Positions 48,900 to 58,280 of a DNA stretch of 64,000 nucleotides are shown here, piece by piece; the first letter of the stretch is position 1, and every line of letters begins with the position of its first letter. The translations under genes were made by a program, and so were the position numbers. Source of the DNA: JAJECS01 sp965219705 (GTDB lineage: Bacteria > Chloroflexota > UBA11872). A model generated the notes under the pieces. It worked only from the letters and a program-made list of their open reading frames with translations. It searched no databases and was not told the origin of the DNA. The stretch covers positions 1,054,001 through 1,118,000 of the forward strand of contig OZ244789.1 of NCBI GenBank assembly GCA_965219705.1, read 5' to 3'.

Positions 48900-49343
48900 T
48901 CAGCCGCCCGTCGAATTGTCCGGATCGTCGTTCGAAAACGCCCGACCCAGATCGACGAGCGGCGGCGTGGCGCCGGGATGGCGCTGGCGCACGGCCAGGA
49001 GCCGGTTGATGAACCGCGCAATCCGGGCGGGGCTTACCGGTGGCCGCGCATGCCGCGGCGCATGCTCGATCGCGCCCACGCGCGCCTCGGAAGCATCCGC
49101 GGTCGACGTTGCAGCGCCGTCGGCCAGCCGGATCACGTGCAGCGGTGCGACAGGAACGCCGGGAGGCATGGCCGTGCGCCCCACGGCGACCCGTGCCAGG
49201 CGCTCGCCGCCCTCGGTGGCAATCACGAGCCGCTGCCCGAGTTCGGGCTCGAGACCGCCCGGATCGCCCCACAGCACGGGGCCGTCGCGGCGCGTGCGCA
49301 CGCCCACGACATAGCGAACCGGAAGACTCGACTCACCCGTCAC
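48900..49343 (-). CDS. PSP1/RicT-like N-terminal domain protein, short
   Basis: The 147-residue protein begins VRYVVGVRTRRDGPVLWGDP and ELGQRLVIATEGGERLARVA, which matches the start of PSP1/RicT (YaaT) proteins, and its gene overlaps holB by 4 bases as in other bacteria. RicT proteins are about 275 residues; the conserved Cys/His-rich and catalytic-like C-terminal half is missing, replaced by about 90 low-complexity residues. In Firmicutes RicT helps RNA turnover and DNA replication control. This shortened form may have lost those functions. It converges on glnA. Confidence 0.6.
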   Translation of the reverse strand: MTGESSLPVRYVVGVRTRRDGPVLWGDPGGLEPELGQRLVIATEGGERLARVAVGRTAMPPGVPVAPLHVIRLADGAATSTADASEARVGAIEHAPRHARPPVSPARIARFINRLLAVRQRHPGATPPLVDLGRAFSNDDPDNSTGG

Positions 49344-50419
49344 GGCGCCGGCCCGGCGGCGGGCCGCAGGGCGAGGTCTTCGAACACCAGCTTGGGCGTG
49401 ACGTTGTGCTGGATGTGGACCTGCGCCTCGCGGGCGCGCAGCATGCGCGCCACGACCGCGCCGAGCGCCGCCCGTGCTTCGGCCGGCGCGTCCTTGCCTG
49501 TCGCGCGCATCGCCGTGCGGAGCTCAGCCGCCTGCGCCCGGCTGATGTGCCCGAGCCACAGATAGGCTTGCTCCGCCTGCTGGAGGGGCCGGCCGCGGCC
49601 CAGCAGCTCATCCACCGCCATGAAGCGCGCGGCGGGCGCCGCGCGCTCGAACGCGTCAGCCTTTGCCTGGCGCTCGGCAAAGTCCCGCCAGCGGCTCTGA
49701 TCGCGTGCAGCGCCGATCGCCCATCCGACTCGGCCCTGCGCCGCGGCGGCGATGGCCTCGGAGGCCTCGGGCTCGATCCCGAGCTTCTGGACCAGGTGCC
49801 CGGAGATCAGGGCCGCCGGCACGGGCGCCAGTGCGATGTGGTGGCAGCGCGACCTCAGGGTCGGAAGCACGGCGCTCGCTTGCTGGGCGATCAGAATGAT
49901 CACGGCGTGCGGCGCGGGCTCCTCCAGCGTCTTGAGCAGGGCATTCGCGGCCGGAGTGCTCAGTTCCTCGGCCGCGTCGATGATCGCGACCCGTGCCAGC
50001 CCGTGCGCCGGCTTCAGGTAGGACTCGGCGGCAAGCTCGCGCACGCCACGGATCGGAATGTCGCGAAACCCATCACGCCGGCGCAGCACGTGCACGTCCA
50101 GGTAGGCGGTATGGATATAGCCGGCGTCGCGCCGGTCGCGGGGAGGGCGGGGATCCGGCACCTCATCGGGATGGTCCCGGCGCACGGCCGCATGCCAGAA
50201 GGGGGCGTCAGGTTCCACCACGCGGCACAGGCGGCACGTCCGGCACGGCCGCTTCGGCTGCGCGCAGCGCAGCGCCTGGGCCATGCGAGCCGCGAAGGTT
50301 CGGCGGCCAACGCCCGGGACGCCCGTGATCAGATAGGCATGCCCCAGACGACCGGCTCGCTGCGCCCCCTGAAACGCCTGCACCGCCCGGTCGTGGCCCA
50401 GCAATCCCCAGGTGGTCAT
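49340..50419 (-). CDS. holB: DNA polymerase III delta-prime subunit
   Basis: The delta-prime subunit is part of the clamp loader that opens the sliding clamp on DNA. The 359-residue protein has the AAA+ start GHDRAVQAFQGAQRAGRLGH, YLITGVPGVGRRTFA with a degenerate Walker A, the zinc module CAQPKRPCRTCRLCR, and the central VAIIDAAEELSTPAANALLK with TLEEP next. Degenerate ATP binding is normal for delta-prime. It overlaps the upstream beta-propeller gene and the downstream PSP1-like gene by 4 bases each, so all three are translated together. Confidence 0.9.
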   Translation of the reverse strand: MTTWGLLGHDRAVQAFQGAQRAGRLGHAYLITGVPGVGRRTFAARMAQALRCAQPKRPCRTCRLCRVVEPDAPFWHAAVRRDHPDEVPDPRPPRDRRDAGYIHTAYLDVHVLRRRDGFRDIPIRGVRELAAESYLKPAHGLARVAIIDAAEELSTPAANALLKTLEEPAPHAVIILIAQQASAVLPTLRSRCHHIALAPVPAALISGHLVQKLGIEPEASEAIAAAAQGRVGWAIGAARDQSRWRDFAERQAKADAFERAAPAARFMAVDELLGRGRPLQQAEQAYLWLGHISRAQAAELRTAMRATGKDAPAEARAALGAVVARMLRAREAQVHIQHNVTPKLVFEDLALRPAAGPAP

Positions 50420-52500
50420 GGCGGGACGGGCACGGTGACGATGTCCCTGATGCGAATGCCCAGCGCCACCTGCTGCATGAGGTCGAAGGTCTCGGTGTCA
50501 TAGATCGCCACCGTGCCGCCCTCGCTGCTGCCCACGATCAGCGTGCGGCGGCCGGCGTCGACGGCCAGGGCGTGCGGGTTTGCGTTCGCGGGCAGCAGGA
50601 ACGCGATGCCCAGGTCCGTTGGGTCGAGCGCCGTGATGGTTTCCGTCCAGATATTGGCGACGAGCAGCGCCGACTCGTCCGGCAGCAGCACCAGCCGGTG
50701 CACCCCTTCCTCGAGGTCGCGCTGCGCCGATATCTCAAGGGTGTCGGCGTCGAGCCGGGTGATGCTGCCGTCGCGCAGGCTGGCGACGAACACATTGCCG
50801 GCCTCGTCGACCGTGATCGCCTCCGGCCACGACGGCACGGTGGCGGAACTCCGCACCTGGCCGGTGGTCACATCCACCAGCGTGACCGACGAGAAGGCCC
50901 GATCGGCGATGTAGACGGAATTGCCGTCGCCGCGAGGGACCACGTCGCCAACGCCGGCCCACACCCGCCAGTCATGCAGGATGCGCCGCTCGTCGGGGTC
51001 GATGACGAATAGATGCCCGCGGTCGAGGTCGGACCCGGTCACGTACAGCAGCCCGGATACAGGGTCCACCGCCATATCCGCCACGACGAGGCTAGTCGCC
51101 GGGGCCCGATCGTTGCCCGCCAACAGCCGCGGCTCGCCGCCGTAGAACATCTGCGCGCGGTCCGACTGCAGTGTGACGGTGGCGCGCGCCGTCTGGTGCG
51201 GCATGATCGTGACGGGATCCGGCGCCTGATGGACCGAGACGGGCCCTGCCGACTCCGCCGTGCGGCCGAGGTTCTCGGCGCTCGCGGCCATCGCGCTCAC
51301 CACGTAGGAACTGCCGGAGATCAGGTCGTCAAACACCGCGATGCCCGACGAATCCGTCTCCCGCACGCGCACGAGCACCTCGCGATCGCGAACCCTCCAG
51401 GACAATCGGACCACGGCGCTGGCGGGTCGGTCGTTCGCATCGCGCACGTCGACCCGGAGACTGAACGCCAAAGGAATCGAGACCGCGAAGCGGCCGGATC
51501 GCAGATCGAACACTTGGACTTCCGTCGCCAGCTCGTCGGCAACATAGAGGCGGGCGCGCTCGGGATCGGCCGCCAGCGCCCACGCCCCTTCGGAAGCCTC
51601 GACTTGCGAGTGCCGCACCGGCGCCAGCGACGGCAGGTCGATGACGGCCAGGGTTGGGGACGCCTCGTCGCCGGCCGCCGGGACGCCGCCGACGAAGATG
51701 GAGCCTCGAGGGGCCGTCGGCAGCACGAAGGTAACCTCGCCAGGGGTGTCCACGCCGGCCTGAATGGAAGGCACGTGCAGCGTTTGGTGGCCGGCTGCCC
51801 GCGCCGATATCTGGTAGGCCACGTCGGTCGCCAGGCCCGCAAAGTGGGCCACGCCGTCGGCCTCGGTGTGCCCGGCGGCCACCAGCTGCCCCTGCAAGCC
51901 TCGAAGCTCTATCAGCGTGTCCGGCAGCGGCTTGCCCGACCCGTCCGCGAGCACCTCGACATCGATTTGTCCCGGCGCCGGCTCAACCAGAAAGGTGGTG
52001 CGCCCTTCGCCTGCCGGTTCGCCGCCACGGTAGGTCGCGGAGCCGACGAACTCGATCTGCGTGCCTGGCAGCAGCGGCACGGTCGTCGGCAGTTGGGTGT
52101 CGACGTTGAAGCTGCCGGCGCGCGAGATGACGACCTCACCCACAAACACACCCGGCAAGGGCTGCTCGACCGTCTCCACCTCGCCGCCAAGCGTGATCCG
52201 GGGCCGCGCGACCTGCACGATCATCTCCAGCCGCAGCAGCGTGCCTTCTTCCCACCGGCTGCCGCGGATCGCAAGTTGGGTGCCGGGCGGCCCGCGCTCG
52301 GGTTCGATGCGCAGCATCGGTCCGGTGTCGTCGACCAGCGGAAAGTCGCCGGTCACCGCGGACCCGTAGAGGCCAAGCGCCAGGATGATGACGACGGGCA
52401 GGAGCGCGATGGCGGCAAGTACGGCGGCAATTGTGAGGGCGCGACCGGTGGACATGCGCGAACTCCCGGACCGGCGGCTTGCGTGACCGAGTGTCGACAT
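50416..52500 (-). CDS. Membrane-anchored beta-propeller (YncE-like) protein
   Basis: The 694-residue protein has a membrane anchor at residues about 20-45 (ALTIAAVLAAIALLPVVIIL) and the rest lies outside the membrane. An Ig-like/carboxypeptidase regulatory-like region (about 60-260; VDVEVLADGSGK and TLIELRGLQGQLVAAGHTEA) is followed by a beta-propeller split by another such domain. The propeller repeats include SLAPVRHSQVEASEGAWALA, TSLVVADMAVDPVSGLLYVT, and ALDPTDLGIAFLL, the style of YncE-type surface proteins. The substrate or partner is unknown. It heads the operon with holB. Confidence 0.78.
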   Translation of the reverse strand: MSTLGHASRRSGSSRMSTGRALTIAAVLAAIALLPVVIILALGLYGSAVTGDFPLVDDTGPMLRIEPERGPPGTQLAIRGSRWEEGTLLRLEMIVQVARPRITLGGEVETVEQPLPGVFVGEVVISRAGSFNVDTQLPTTVPLLPGTQIEFVGSATYRGGEPAGEGRTTFLVEPAPGQIDVEVLADGSGKPLPDTLIELRGLQGQLVAAGHTEADGVAHFAGLATDVAYQISARAAGHQTLHVPSIQAGVDTPGEVTFVLPTAPRGSIFVGGVPAAGDEASPTLAVIDLPSLAPVRHSQVEASEGAWALAADPERARLYVADELATEVQVFDLRSGRFAVSIPLAFSLRVDVRDANDRPASAVVRLSWRVRDREVLVRVRETDSSGIAVFDDLISGSSYVVSAMAASAENLGRTAESAGPVSVHQAPDPVTIMPHQTARATVTLQSDRAQMFYGGEPRLLAGNDRAPATSLVVADMAVDPVSGLLYVTGSDLDRGHLFVIDPDERRILHDWRVWAGVGDVVPRGDGNSVYIADRAFSSVTLVDVTTGQVRSSATVPSWPEAITVDEAGNVFVASLRDGSITRLDADTLEISAQRDLEEGVHRLVLLPDESALLVANIWTETITALDPTDLGIAFLLPANANPHALAVDAGRRTLIVGSSEGGTVAIYDTETFDLMQQVALGIRIRDIVTVPVPP

Positions 52501-52607
52501 CCTCGCGGAGTCCGCGAAGCGCCCGGCGCTCAGCGCCCGCGAGGACCCGGCAAGCCGGCCGGGGATGCGCGGAATTGTAAGTCGCCAGCCGGCGGCCCAA
52601 TCCTCCG

Positions 52608-53495
52608 CTATACGCGCGCGACCAAGCAGCCGCTGCGGCGCGGGATCGTGACGCGCCCCGCGGCATCCGCCGCCGCCGTGAGTTCAGCCCGCATGTGGCG
52701 CGCGAGCGTTGCCGCCAAACCCCGCAAATCGGCGTCGGCCACACCAGGAGGCGCGCCGCGCGCGTAGAGTCCACGGCGGTACACGGCAAGCGCCTGCGCC
52801 ACCGAATCGAACACCAGGGGGTCATCCCGGGAGCGCACCGTCACCTCGGCAAACACTTGGCGCAGCTGGTCGGTCCCGTTTTCGAGCGTGAATCGATCGC
52901 GCGCGGTCGGCGCGAGGGCGCGCGCGGCCATTGCCGGCTCGCCGGCCCGGCGACACGCGGCCGCGTGCAGGTCCAGGAGGCGCCGCCCGGACCGCGCGCT
53001 GTTCGTGGCGGCGAGCATCATGCCGCCGCAGGCCATCACGCGGCGGATTTCAACCAGCCAGCCGGCAAGGTCGTCCGGGTAATACAACACGTGGCCCGCG
53101 ATGACCAGATCGAACGTGCCGTTGGCGTAGGGCAGCCGCCCAATGTCGCCGCGGGCGGCGTCCACGTTGCCGATCGAGGCGCCGGCGCAGGCGGCGTCAC
53201 GGTCGACGTCGACGGCGGTGACGAGCGTGTGCGGCGCCAACCGCTGCCGCAGCGCCGCCGTGCGCACGCCATCTCCGCAGCCGGCGTCGAGGGCGGCGTA
53301 GACCGCCGACGGTTCGACCGGCGCCAGCAACCAGGCGGTGTAGCCGACGTCGCTCCCGAGCTGCGGCGCGACGATTGGCGCTTCCCGGCGCGCTGGACGC
53401 TTGTGGCGCACCGAATCCAGCTCAGGCTCGGGCAACCGTGGGGGAATTTCTTGTGCTAGGTTTGGCCGACCGCACGATGCGTGCGATGCTCCCAA
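52608..53495 (-). CDS. Class I SAM-dependent methyltransferase
   Basis: The 295-residue enzyme has the SAM-binding motif YAALDAGCGDGVRTAALRQR, the acidic VTAVDVDRDAAC, and the post-II motif FDLVIAGHVLYYPDDL, all in Methyltransf_11 order. The C-terminal 90 residues end RRSGCLVARV. It is probably a small-molecule or lipid methyltransferase. The N-terminal 25 residues look disordered, and the in-frame GTG at 53411 may be the real start. It diverges from csrA with 92 bases between. Confidence 0.83.
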   Translation of the reverse strand: MGASHASCGRPNLAQEIPPRLPEPELDSVRHKRPARREAPIVAPQLGSDVGYTAWLLAPVEPSAVYAALDAGCGDGVRTAALRQRLAPHTLVTAVDVDRDAACAGASIGNVDAARGDIGRLPYANGTFDLVIAGHVLYYPDDLAGWLVEIRRVMACGGMMLAATNSARSGRRLLDLHAAACRRAGEPAMAARALAPTARDRFTLENGTDQLRQVFAEVTVRSRDDPLVFDSVAQALAVYRRGLYARGAPPGVADADLRGLAATLARHMRAELTAAADAAGRVTIPRRSGCLVARV

Positions 53496-53587
53496 ATGGC
53501 GGCTGTCGCCCAGTGTGGCAGCTCACAGGAGTCGCGCCCGGCGGCACAAAGCCTGCTTGAAGCCGGGGCAGTCAGGCACGGAGGCCA

Positions 53588-53815
53588 ATGCTCGTTCTCT
53601 CCCGCAAAGTCAACGAGACCATCGTCATGGGCGACGAGATCGAGGTGACCGTGCTGGAGATCCTGGGCGAGCGCGTCAAGATCGGCATCAATGCCCCCCG
53701 GAACGTCCCCATCGTGCGCCAGGAGTTGCTCAATCAAGCCCCAGCCGACCATCCTTCCGCAGCGCGGCCCACAGGGTCGCCGCCGGCCCCGACCGCGCGC
53801 GAGCATCATCCGTAG
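53588..53815 (+). CDS. csrA: Carbon storage regulator CsrA
   Basis: CsrA binds GGA-containing hairpins in mRNA leaders and changes their translation or decay. The 75-residue product starts MLVLSRKVNETIVMGDEIEV, the highly conserved N-terminus, and keeps LGERVKIGINAPRNVPIVRQ. The last 25 residues are a low-complexity tail absent from most CsrA proteins. A good CGGAGG ribosome site fixes the start. It is alone here, without flagellar or fliW genes, its usual partners. The regulated mRNAs are unknown. Confidence 0.93.
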   Translation: MLVLSRKVNETIVMGDEIEVTVLEILGERVKIGINAPRNVPIVRQELLNQAPADHPSAARPTGSPPAPTAREHHP

Positions 53816-53851
53816 ACGCGGGGCAGCCGGTTGCACGGACGACGCTCCTCC

Positions 53852-53881
53852 TTGGCGTGAAGGGCGCCGCCTTTCTATAAT
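53852..53881 (+). promoter_or_regulatory. Sigma70-type promoter for the GH106-like gene
   Basis: TTGGCG (53852-53857) and TATAAT (53876-53881) are 18 bases apart. Transcription would start about 53888, roughly 100 bases before the GH106-like ATG. Confidence 0.65.
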
Positions 53882-53991
53882 CCGCGCTCGTTGACTCGCT
53901 GCTCTTTCCCCCGGGCCTTCGCCCGCCACTCCGGCACCACCCACCGCAGGTGCAGACCGCGCATTCACCATGAGGGCGCGGCGCGCGGCGC

Positions 53992-56900
53992 ATGAGCGAA
54001 GCGCTTAGCCAGCTTCGGGAAGGGTTCCAAGCTCCCGGATCGGACGATCGGCCGCTTGCCCTGTGGCTCTGGAACGGCGAGTTGCACGAGGCGCAGATCG
54101 GCCGTCAGCTTCGCGAGCTGGCCGCGAAGGGCATGGGGGGCGTGGTGATTCGCGCCAGCCGAGGGCTGCGCACGCCGTACCTCGGCGACCGCTGGTGGGA
54201 AATCATCGAGTACGCCGTTCGGGCCGCCGTCAACGTCGGGTTGTCCGTGTGGATCGGCGACGACTACCGGGCGCCCAGCGGAACTGCCGGCGATCCGGGA
54301 GAAGCTGACGGGCAGACGGCGTCTCAGGTGCTCGCGTCGGGGCCCGAGCATCACGGCAAGGCGCTGGTCCGCACCGTGCTCCCGGTCGAAGGCCCGACCG
54401 AGGTGTCGCTCGAAGGCCGCTACCCCGATGGCGAACCGCTGGTGCGCGTGGCGGGCCGAATCGACGGCATGCAGGGGCTGGACCCGGAGAGCCTCACGGA
54501 GATTCCGGACGCCCCAACGTGGGCATGTCCGGAAGGCACCTGGCAGATCTTCGGCTTCGCCGTGCGGCAACTCGACGATCACATCGACTACCTGCGCCCG
54601 GCAACCGTCGCGCGCTTCGTCGAGGCGGCCTACGCGCCGTACGCGGAGCGTTTTGGCGGCGACATCGCGGGGTTTGCCTTCGACACGCCGCACCTCGCGA
54701 GCCGGCCGATTCCCTGGACCGAGGACCTGCCGGCGCAATTCGCCGCACGCAAGGGATACGAGCTGTTGCCGCTGTTGCCGCAACTGATCGTGCGCGGGGG
54801 CCATTCCTCCGCAAAGCTGCGCTGCGATTTCTACGAGGTCCTCGCGGCGCTGTACACGGAGTCCTGGTTCCAACAGGTCGCGTCCTGGTGCGAGGAACGC
54901 GGCTACTCGTGGATGGGACACACGGAAGAGCACATCGCCGCGCACGCCGCTCGCCAGGGCGACTACTTCCGCACCATGCGCGCGGTGCCGCTCCCGAGCA
55001 GCGACATGCACGGCTTTCGGAACGCCCGGCCACGCGTGGTGCAGCCGGCGGAGATCAAGCCCGCGGTATCGATTGCCGCGCTGGCCGAGCGGCCGCGGGT
55101 CGCGGTGCGCGCATTCGGCGGCGCGGGATGGAGCGTGACCCTGGACGACGTGCGGCGCGGATTGGGCCGGCTGGCGGTGATCGGCGCCGACCTCCCGGTG
55201 ATCCAGAGCTTCCACTACAGCATGGACCGGGCCGCCGCGGCCGACGATTGGCCCAACACGTTCTTCGCCCAAAACCCGTACTGGCGGCAGTTCGGCGCGG
55301 TTACGTCCTATGCCGCCCGCCTCAGCGCGCTGGTGCGTCAGAGCCACGCGGCCACGACGATCGGCGTTCTTGCGCCGTTGACGAGCGTTTGGGCCAACAC
55401 CGCCGACGGCCGGCCCAATGCGCGAGCGCGCGGAGTCGGCGAGGCGTTCGAGTCGCTGGTGGATGGGCTGTACGCGCGCCGCATCGACGTGCACGTCGTG
55501 GACACCGCGTTCCTCCTGGCAAGCGAGCTTGACGGCGCGACGTTGCGGGAGGGCCGCGTGGCCGTCAATGCCTTGGTCATCCCGCCCATGCCGGTGGTGG
55601 AGCGTGCCGTGGCGGCGCGGTTGTCCGACTTCGTCAAGGCTGGCGGGCGTCTGGTCTGGGCCGGCGAGCTCCCGAGCGCCAGCTCCGAGTCCGGCGCCAG
55701 CGACGAGGAACTCGAACGCATGGTGAAGCCGCTGTCCCCGGCGGGAGCGTCGACCAAGCGCGGCAGCCGGATGGGCAAAGGCCGCATCTTCATGCTCAAG
55801 GAAGAGGCGGCGGACTGGCTGGATCGCGTGGCGGCGCGGCTTACGACAGTAACCAGCCTGACCTCGGACCTGGACGGCATCGCGCTCGCGGCACGCCGGC
55901 TCGACGGCGGCGAGGTCGTGCTCGTGGTCAACGAAACGCCCGACGAGCAGAAGGTGGGCATCAAGACTCGCGCCAAGGGCGCGGCTGAGCTGTGGGACCC
56001 GGAAACCGGCCAGCAGGAAGCGCTCGCCACCAGCGGCGCGCGCACGCGACGCACGGCAGAGTTCATGATTGCCGGGCACGCAGCCCGCGCGGTGGTCTTC
56101 GACGGCGCCACGCGTCCGGCGCGCGCCTCGTCGAGCCGCCGGGCGCCCCGAGTGAAGGCAAGAGACCTATGCACCGAGTGGCAGTTTGCGCTCGAGGCCG
56201 GGGTGCCCACCGGCCAGGGCACCGTTCGGCGCACCGAGCTCCCCGTGATGCGGTTCCAAGACTTCGCGCTCGGCGCGGGCCGCCTGGAGCGGCTCCGGGA
56301 CCCGGCCTACGACGACTCCTCGTGGCGTGAGCTGTGGCTCACATCGGCCGACGCCAGCACCGTGGGCAACTGGCGCGCGTCGTGGATCACCGGTCTGCGA
56401 CAGCCGCAGGGCTGGGTGGTCCGACCCGACAGCGAGGCCCATGACCGGCTGCGCTTCACCAAGTCGCTCACGATCACCGACCCGCCGATCAAGGCCTGGG
56501 CCACGTTTGTGGGCGTCGAACGCGCCACCGTCTACATGAACGGCACGGCCCTCGGCGAGTCCGAGAACTGGGCCAACCCGGTGACGTACAACATCATGCC
56601 CTACCTGCGGCTGGGCCAGAACACGATCGTCGCGGATGTCGCGAGCACGTCCGCCACGCCGCTTTCGTTGCTGTTCGAGGCGCAGATCGATCTGCGCTCG
56701 GGAGAGTCGCTGGTCGTGGTCTCGGACGAATCATGGGGCGTGCAGGCGCCGCGGTCGGAAATGTGGACCGGCACGGCGTTCGCTGGCGACGTGCCGACCG
56801 TGACCTGGGAGCGCGGGGGACCCCCCGTCCAGCCATGGGGCCACATTGTGCTGCTCGGCGAGCCGGTGCGGTTTCCGCGCACGCTGATGTACCGCCAGCG

Positions 56901-57498
56901 GCTGCCGCTGGGGTGCGTGGGCATCGGCATCCCCTATATCAAGGGCGTGCACAAGGTCTACGTCGACGTTCGGGAGCGGACGCCGGACATCAACGGGGTC
57001 TACAACATCACGACGGGCGGCGTGCTCAGCGTCGAGGTGCACGCGACCGACTTCTCCAATGGGGTCCTGGCGCCGCTGGCGCTGTTCATGCGCCCAACCA
57101 CCATCTCGCTGGCCCCATGGCACGAGCTGGGCTATGCGTGGTACTCGGGCTCAGCGGTCTACGAGCAGAGCGTCGAACTCACGAAGCCGGAGGCGAGCGG
57201 CACGGTGGTGCTCGATCTCGGGGATGTGCGACACCACGCCGAAGTGATCGTGAACAACCGATCGCTTGGATCGCGCGTGTGGCCGCCGTACCGCTTCGAC
57301 CTCACCGGGACGGTGCATACAGGATCGAATACGGTGCGTGTCCGCGTGAGCAACCTTGCCGCCAACGAGATGCGCTGGCGCCGTGATGAGACGCGCATGG
57401 GCGATCCGTGGCACCGCTATTGGCACGAGGGCAATATCGAACCCGAGCGGCTCACGTCCGGCCTGCTCGGGCCGGTGCAGTTGCGGCTTTCGCCCTGA
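53992..57498 (+). CDS. GH106-like glycoside hydrolase (alpha-L-rhamnosidase type)
   Basis: The 1168-residue protein begins with PLALWLWNGELHEAQIGRQL and GMGGVVIRASRGLRTPYLGD, the pattern of GH106 alpha-L-rhamnosidases, with later active-site-like stretches such as WCEERGYSWMGHTEEHI. The middle carries a Rossmann-like insert (RMVKPL-type linker) and the C-terminal 400 residues are jelly-roll sugar-binding modules (FTKSLTITDPPIKAWATFVG and SNTVRVRVSNLAANEMRWRR). No signal peptide is evident. Rhamnose-containing plant, algal or bacterial polysaccharide is the likely target. A TATAAT promoter precedes it. Confidence 0.82.
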   Translation: MSEALSQLREGFQAPGSDDRPLALWLWNGELHEAQIGRQLRELAAKGMGGVVIRASRGLRTPYLGDRWWEIIEYAVRAAVNVGLSVWIGDDYRAPSGTAGDPGEADGQTASQVLASGPEHHGKALVRTVLPVEGPTEVSLEGRYPDGEPLVRVAGRIDGMQGLDPESLTEIPDAPTWACPEGTWQIFGFAVRQLDDHIDYLRPATVARFVEAAYAPYAERFGGDIAGFAFDTPHLASRPIPWTEDLPAQFAARKGYELLPLLPQLIVRGGHSSAKLRCDFYEVLAALYTESWFQQVASWCEERGYSWMGHTEEHIAAHAARQGDYFRTMRAVPLPSSDMHGFRNARPRVVQPAEIKPAVSIAALAERPRVAVRAFGGAGWSVTLDDVRRGLGRLAVIGADLPVIQSFHYSMDRAAAADDWPNTFFAQNPYWRQFGAVTSYAARLSALVRQSHAATTIGVLAPLTSVWANTADGRPNARARGVGEAFESLVDGLYARRIDVHVVDTAFLLASELDGATLREGRVAVNALVIPPMPVVERAVAARLSDFVKAGGRLVWAGELPSASSESGASDEELERMVKPLSPAGASTKRGSRMGKGRIFMLKEEAADWLDRVAARLTTVTSLTSDLDGIALAARRLDGGEVVLVVNETPDEQKVGIKTRAKGAAELWDPETGQQEALATSGARTRRTAEFMIAGHAARAVVFDGATRPARASSSRRAPRVKARDLCTEWQFALEAGVPTGQGTVRRTELPVMRFQDFALGAGRLERLRDPAYDDSSWRELWLTSADASTVGNWRASWITGLRQPQGWVVRPDSEAHDRLRFTKSLTITDPPIKAWATFVGVERATVYMNGTALGESENWANPVTYNIMPYLRLGQNTIVADVASTSATPLSLLFEAQIDLRSGESLVVVSDESWGVQAPRSEMWTGTAFAGDVPTVTWERGGPPVQPWGHIVLLGEPVRFPRTLMYRQRLPLGCVGIGIPYIKGVHKVYVDVRERTPDINGVYNITTGGVLSVEVHATDFSNGVLAPLALFMRPTTISLAPWHELGYAWYSGSAVYEQSVELTKPEASGTVVLDLGDVRHHAEVIVNNRSLGSRVWPPYRFDLTGTVHTGSNTVRVRVSNLAANEMRWRRDETRMGDPWHRYWHEGNIEPERLTSGLLGPVQLRLSP

Positions 57499-57504
57499 CC
57501 GCGC

Positions 57505-58185
57505 CTAGGTAGCCCCACCGCCCGGGCAGAGGTCTTCCACGGGTCGGCTGCCGGAATATCCACGCACGAAGTTGTACACCTCGCTCTTGTCGTAGGTCTC
57601 CAGTCGGTGCACGACCAGGAGAGCCGTCAGCACCACCTCGGCCTCGCCCAAGCCCGCGTCGGGATGCACGACCACGTCGTAGCCCTCGAGCTCGGCCGCC
57701 AGTTGGTTCATCTCGGCCTCCAGCGCGGCGCCGCCGGACGGACTGAAGTGGACGATCACGTGGCCCGCGCAGAGGTTCGAGACCTGTACCTCGTCGGCGA
57801 TGGTCGAGGTGTGGAAGCCGAAGGCCGCGGGCTCGAGCGCGCGCGGGCCGGAGGTTGGAGGATCGGTGGCGTATGGCCCGCGCGGGGCGCCGTCCGACGA
57901 GACCAGCGGCGAGTCCTGCACCTCCTGAATCTCTCCCGGGCCTTGGTTCAAGTTGTTGAGGCAGAAAAGGTTGAGCGGGATGAGGACGGCCATCATGAAG
58001 GCGAAGTACAGCCAGAACCCGCGACCCAGACCGCGGCGCTGGGGCGCGGCCTGTCGCCGGCCTTTCTTTTGTTGCCGTTCGGGCCTGTCGTCGGCCTCGG
58101 TCATCGCGGCCTTGGCCGGCGGCTGATCGCCGGCAGGCGTGCTGACCTGGGCGTCCGAGGCGCGGCGGCGTCTGCGTCTCGCCAT
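57505..58185 (-). CDS. DUF3105 domain membrane protein
   Basis: The 226-residue protein has a very basic start (MARRRRRRASDAQ), a cytoplasmic region of about 55 residues, one membrane segment (GFWLYFAFMMAVLIPLNLFC), and an extracytoplasmic part with the DUF3105 signature YATDPPTSGPRA, NLCAGHVIVHFSP and DVVVHPDAGLGEAEVVLTAL. DUF3105 has no known function, though copies occur near metal and thiol transport genes. The ATG at 58185 is preferred to an upstream in-frame ATG. The gene converges on the GH106-like gene with a 6-base gap. Confidence 0.8.
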   Translation of the reverse strand: MARRRRRRASDAQVSTPAGDQPPAKAAMTEADDRPERQQKKGRRQAAPQRRGLGRGFWLYFAFMMAVLIPLNLFCLNNLNQGPGEIQEVQDSPLVSSDGAPRGPYATDPPTSGPRALEPAAFGFHTSTIADEVQVSNLCAGHVIVHFSPSGGAALEAEMNQLAAELEGYDVVVHPDAGLGEAEVVLTALLVVHRLETYDKSEVYNFVRGYSGSRPVEDLCPGGGAT

Positions 58186-58280
58186 AGGAAAAGTGGACGG
58201 CTGCCTTGTGTGTCCGCAGTGCTCGCGGCAGCGGACCTCTTGTAGCATAACCAGGTTTCCAGCCTGGCTCGATCATCCCC

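Noticed and set aside
53965..56079. 704-codon minus-strand frame
   Set aside because: Antisense shadow of the GH106-like gene.
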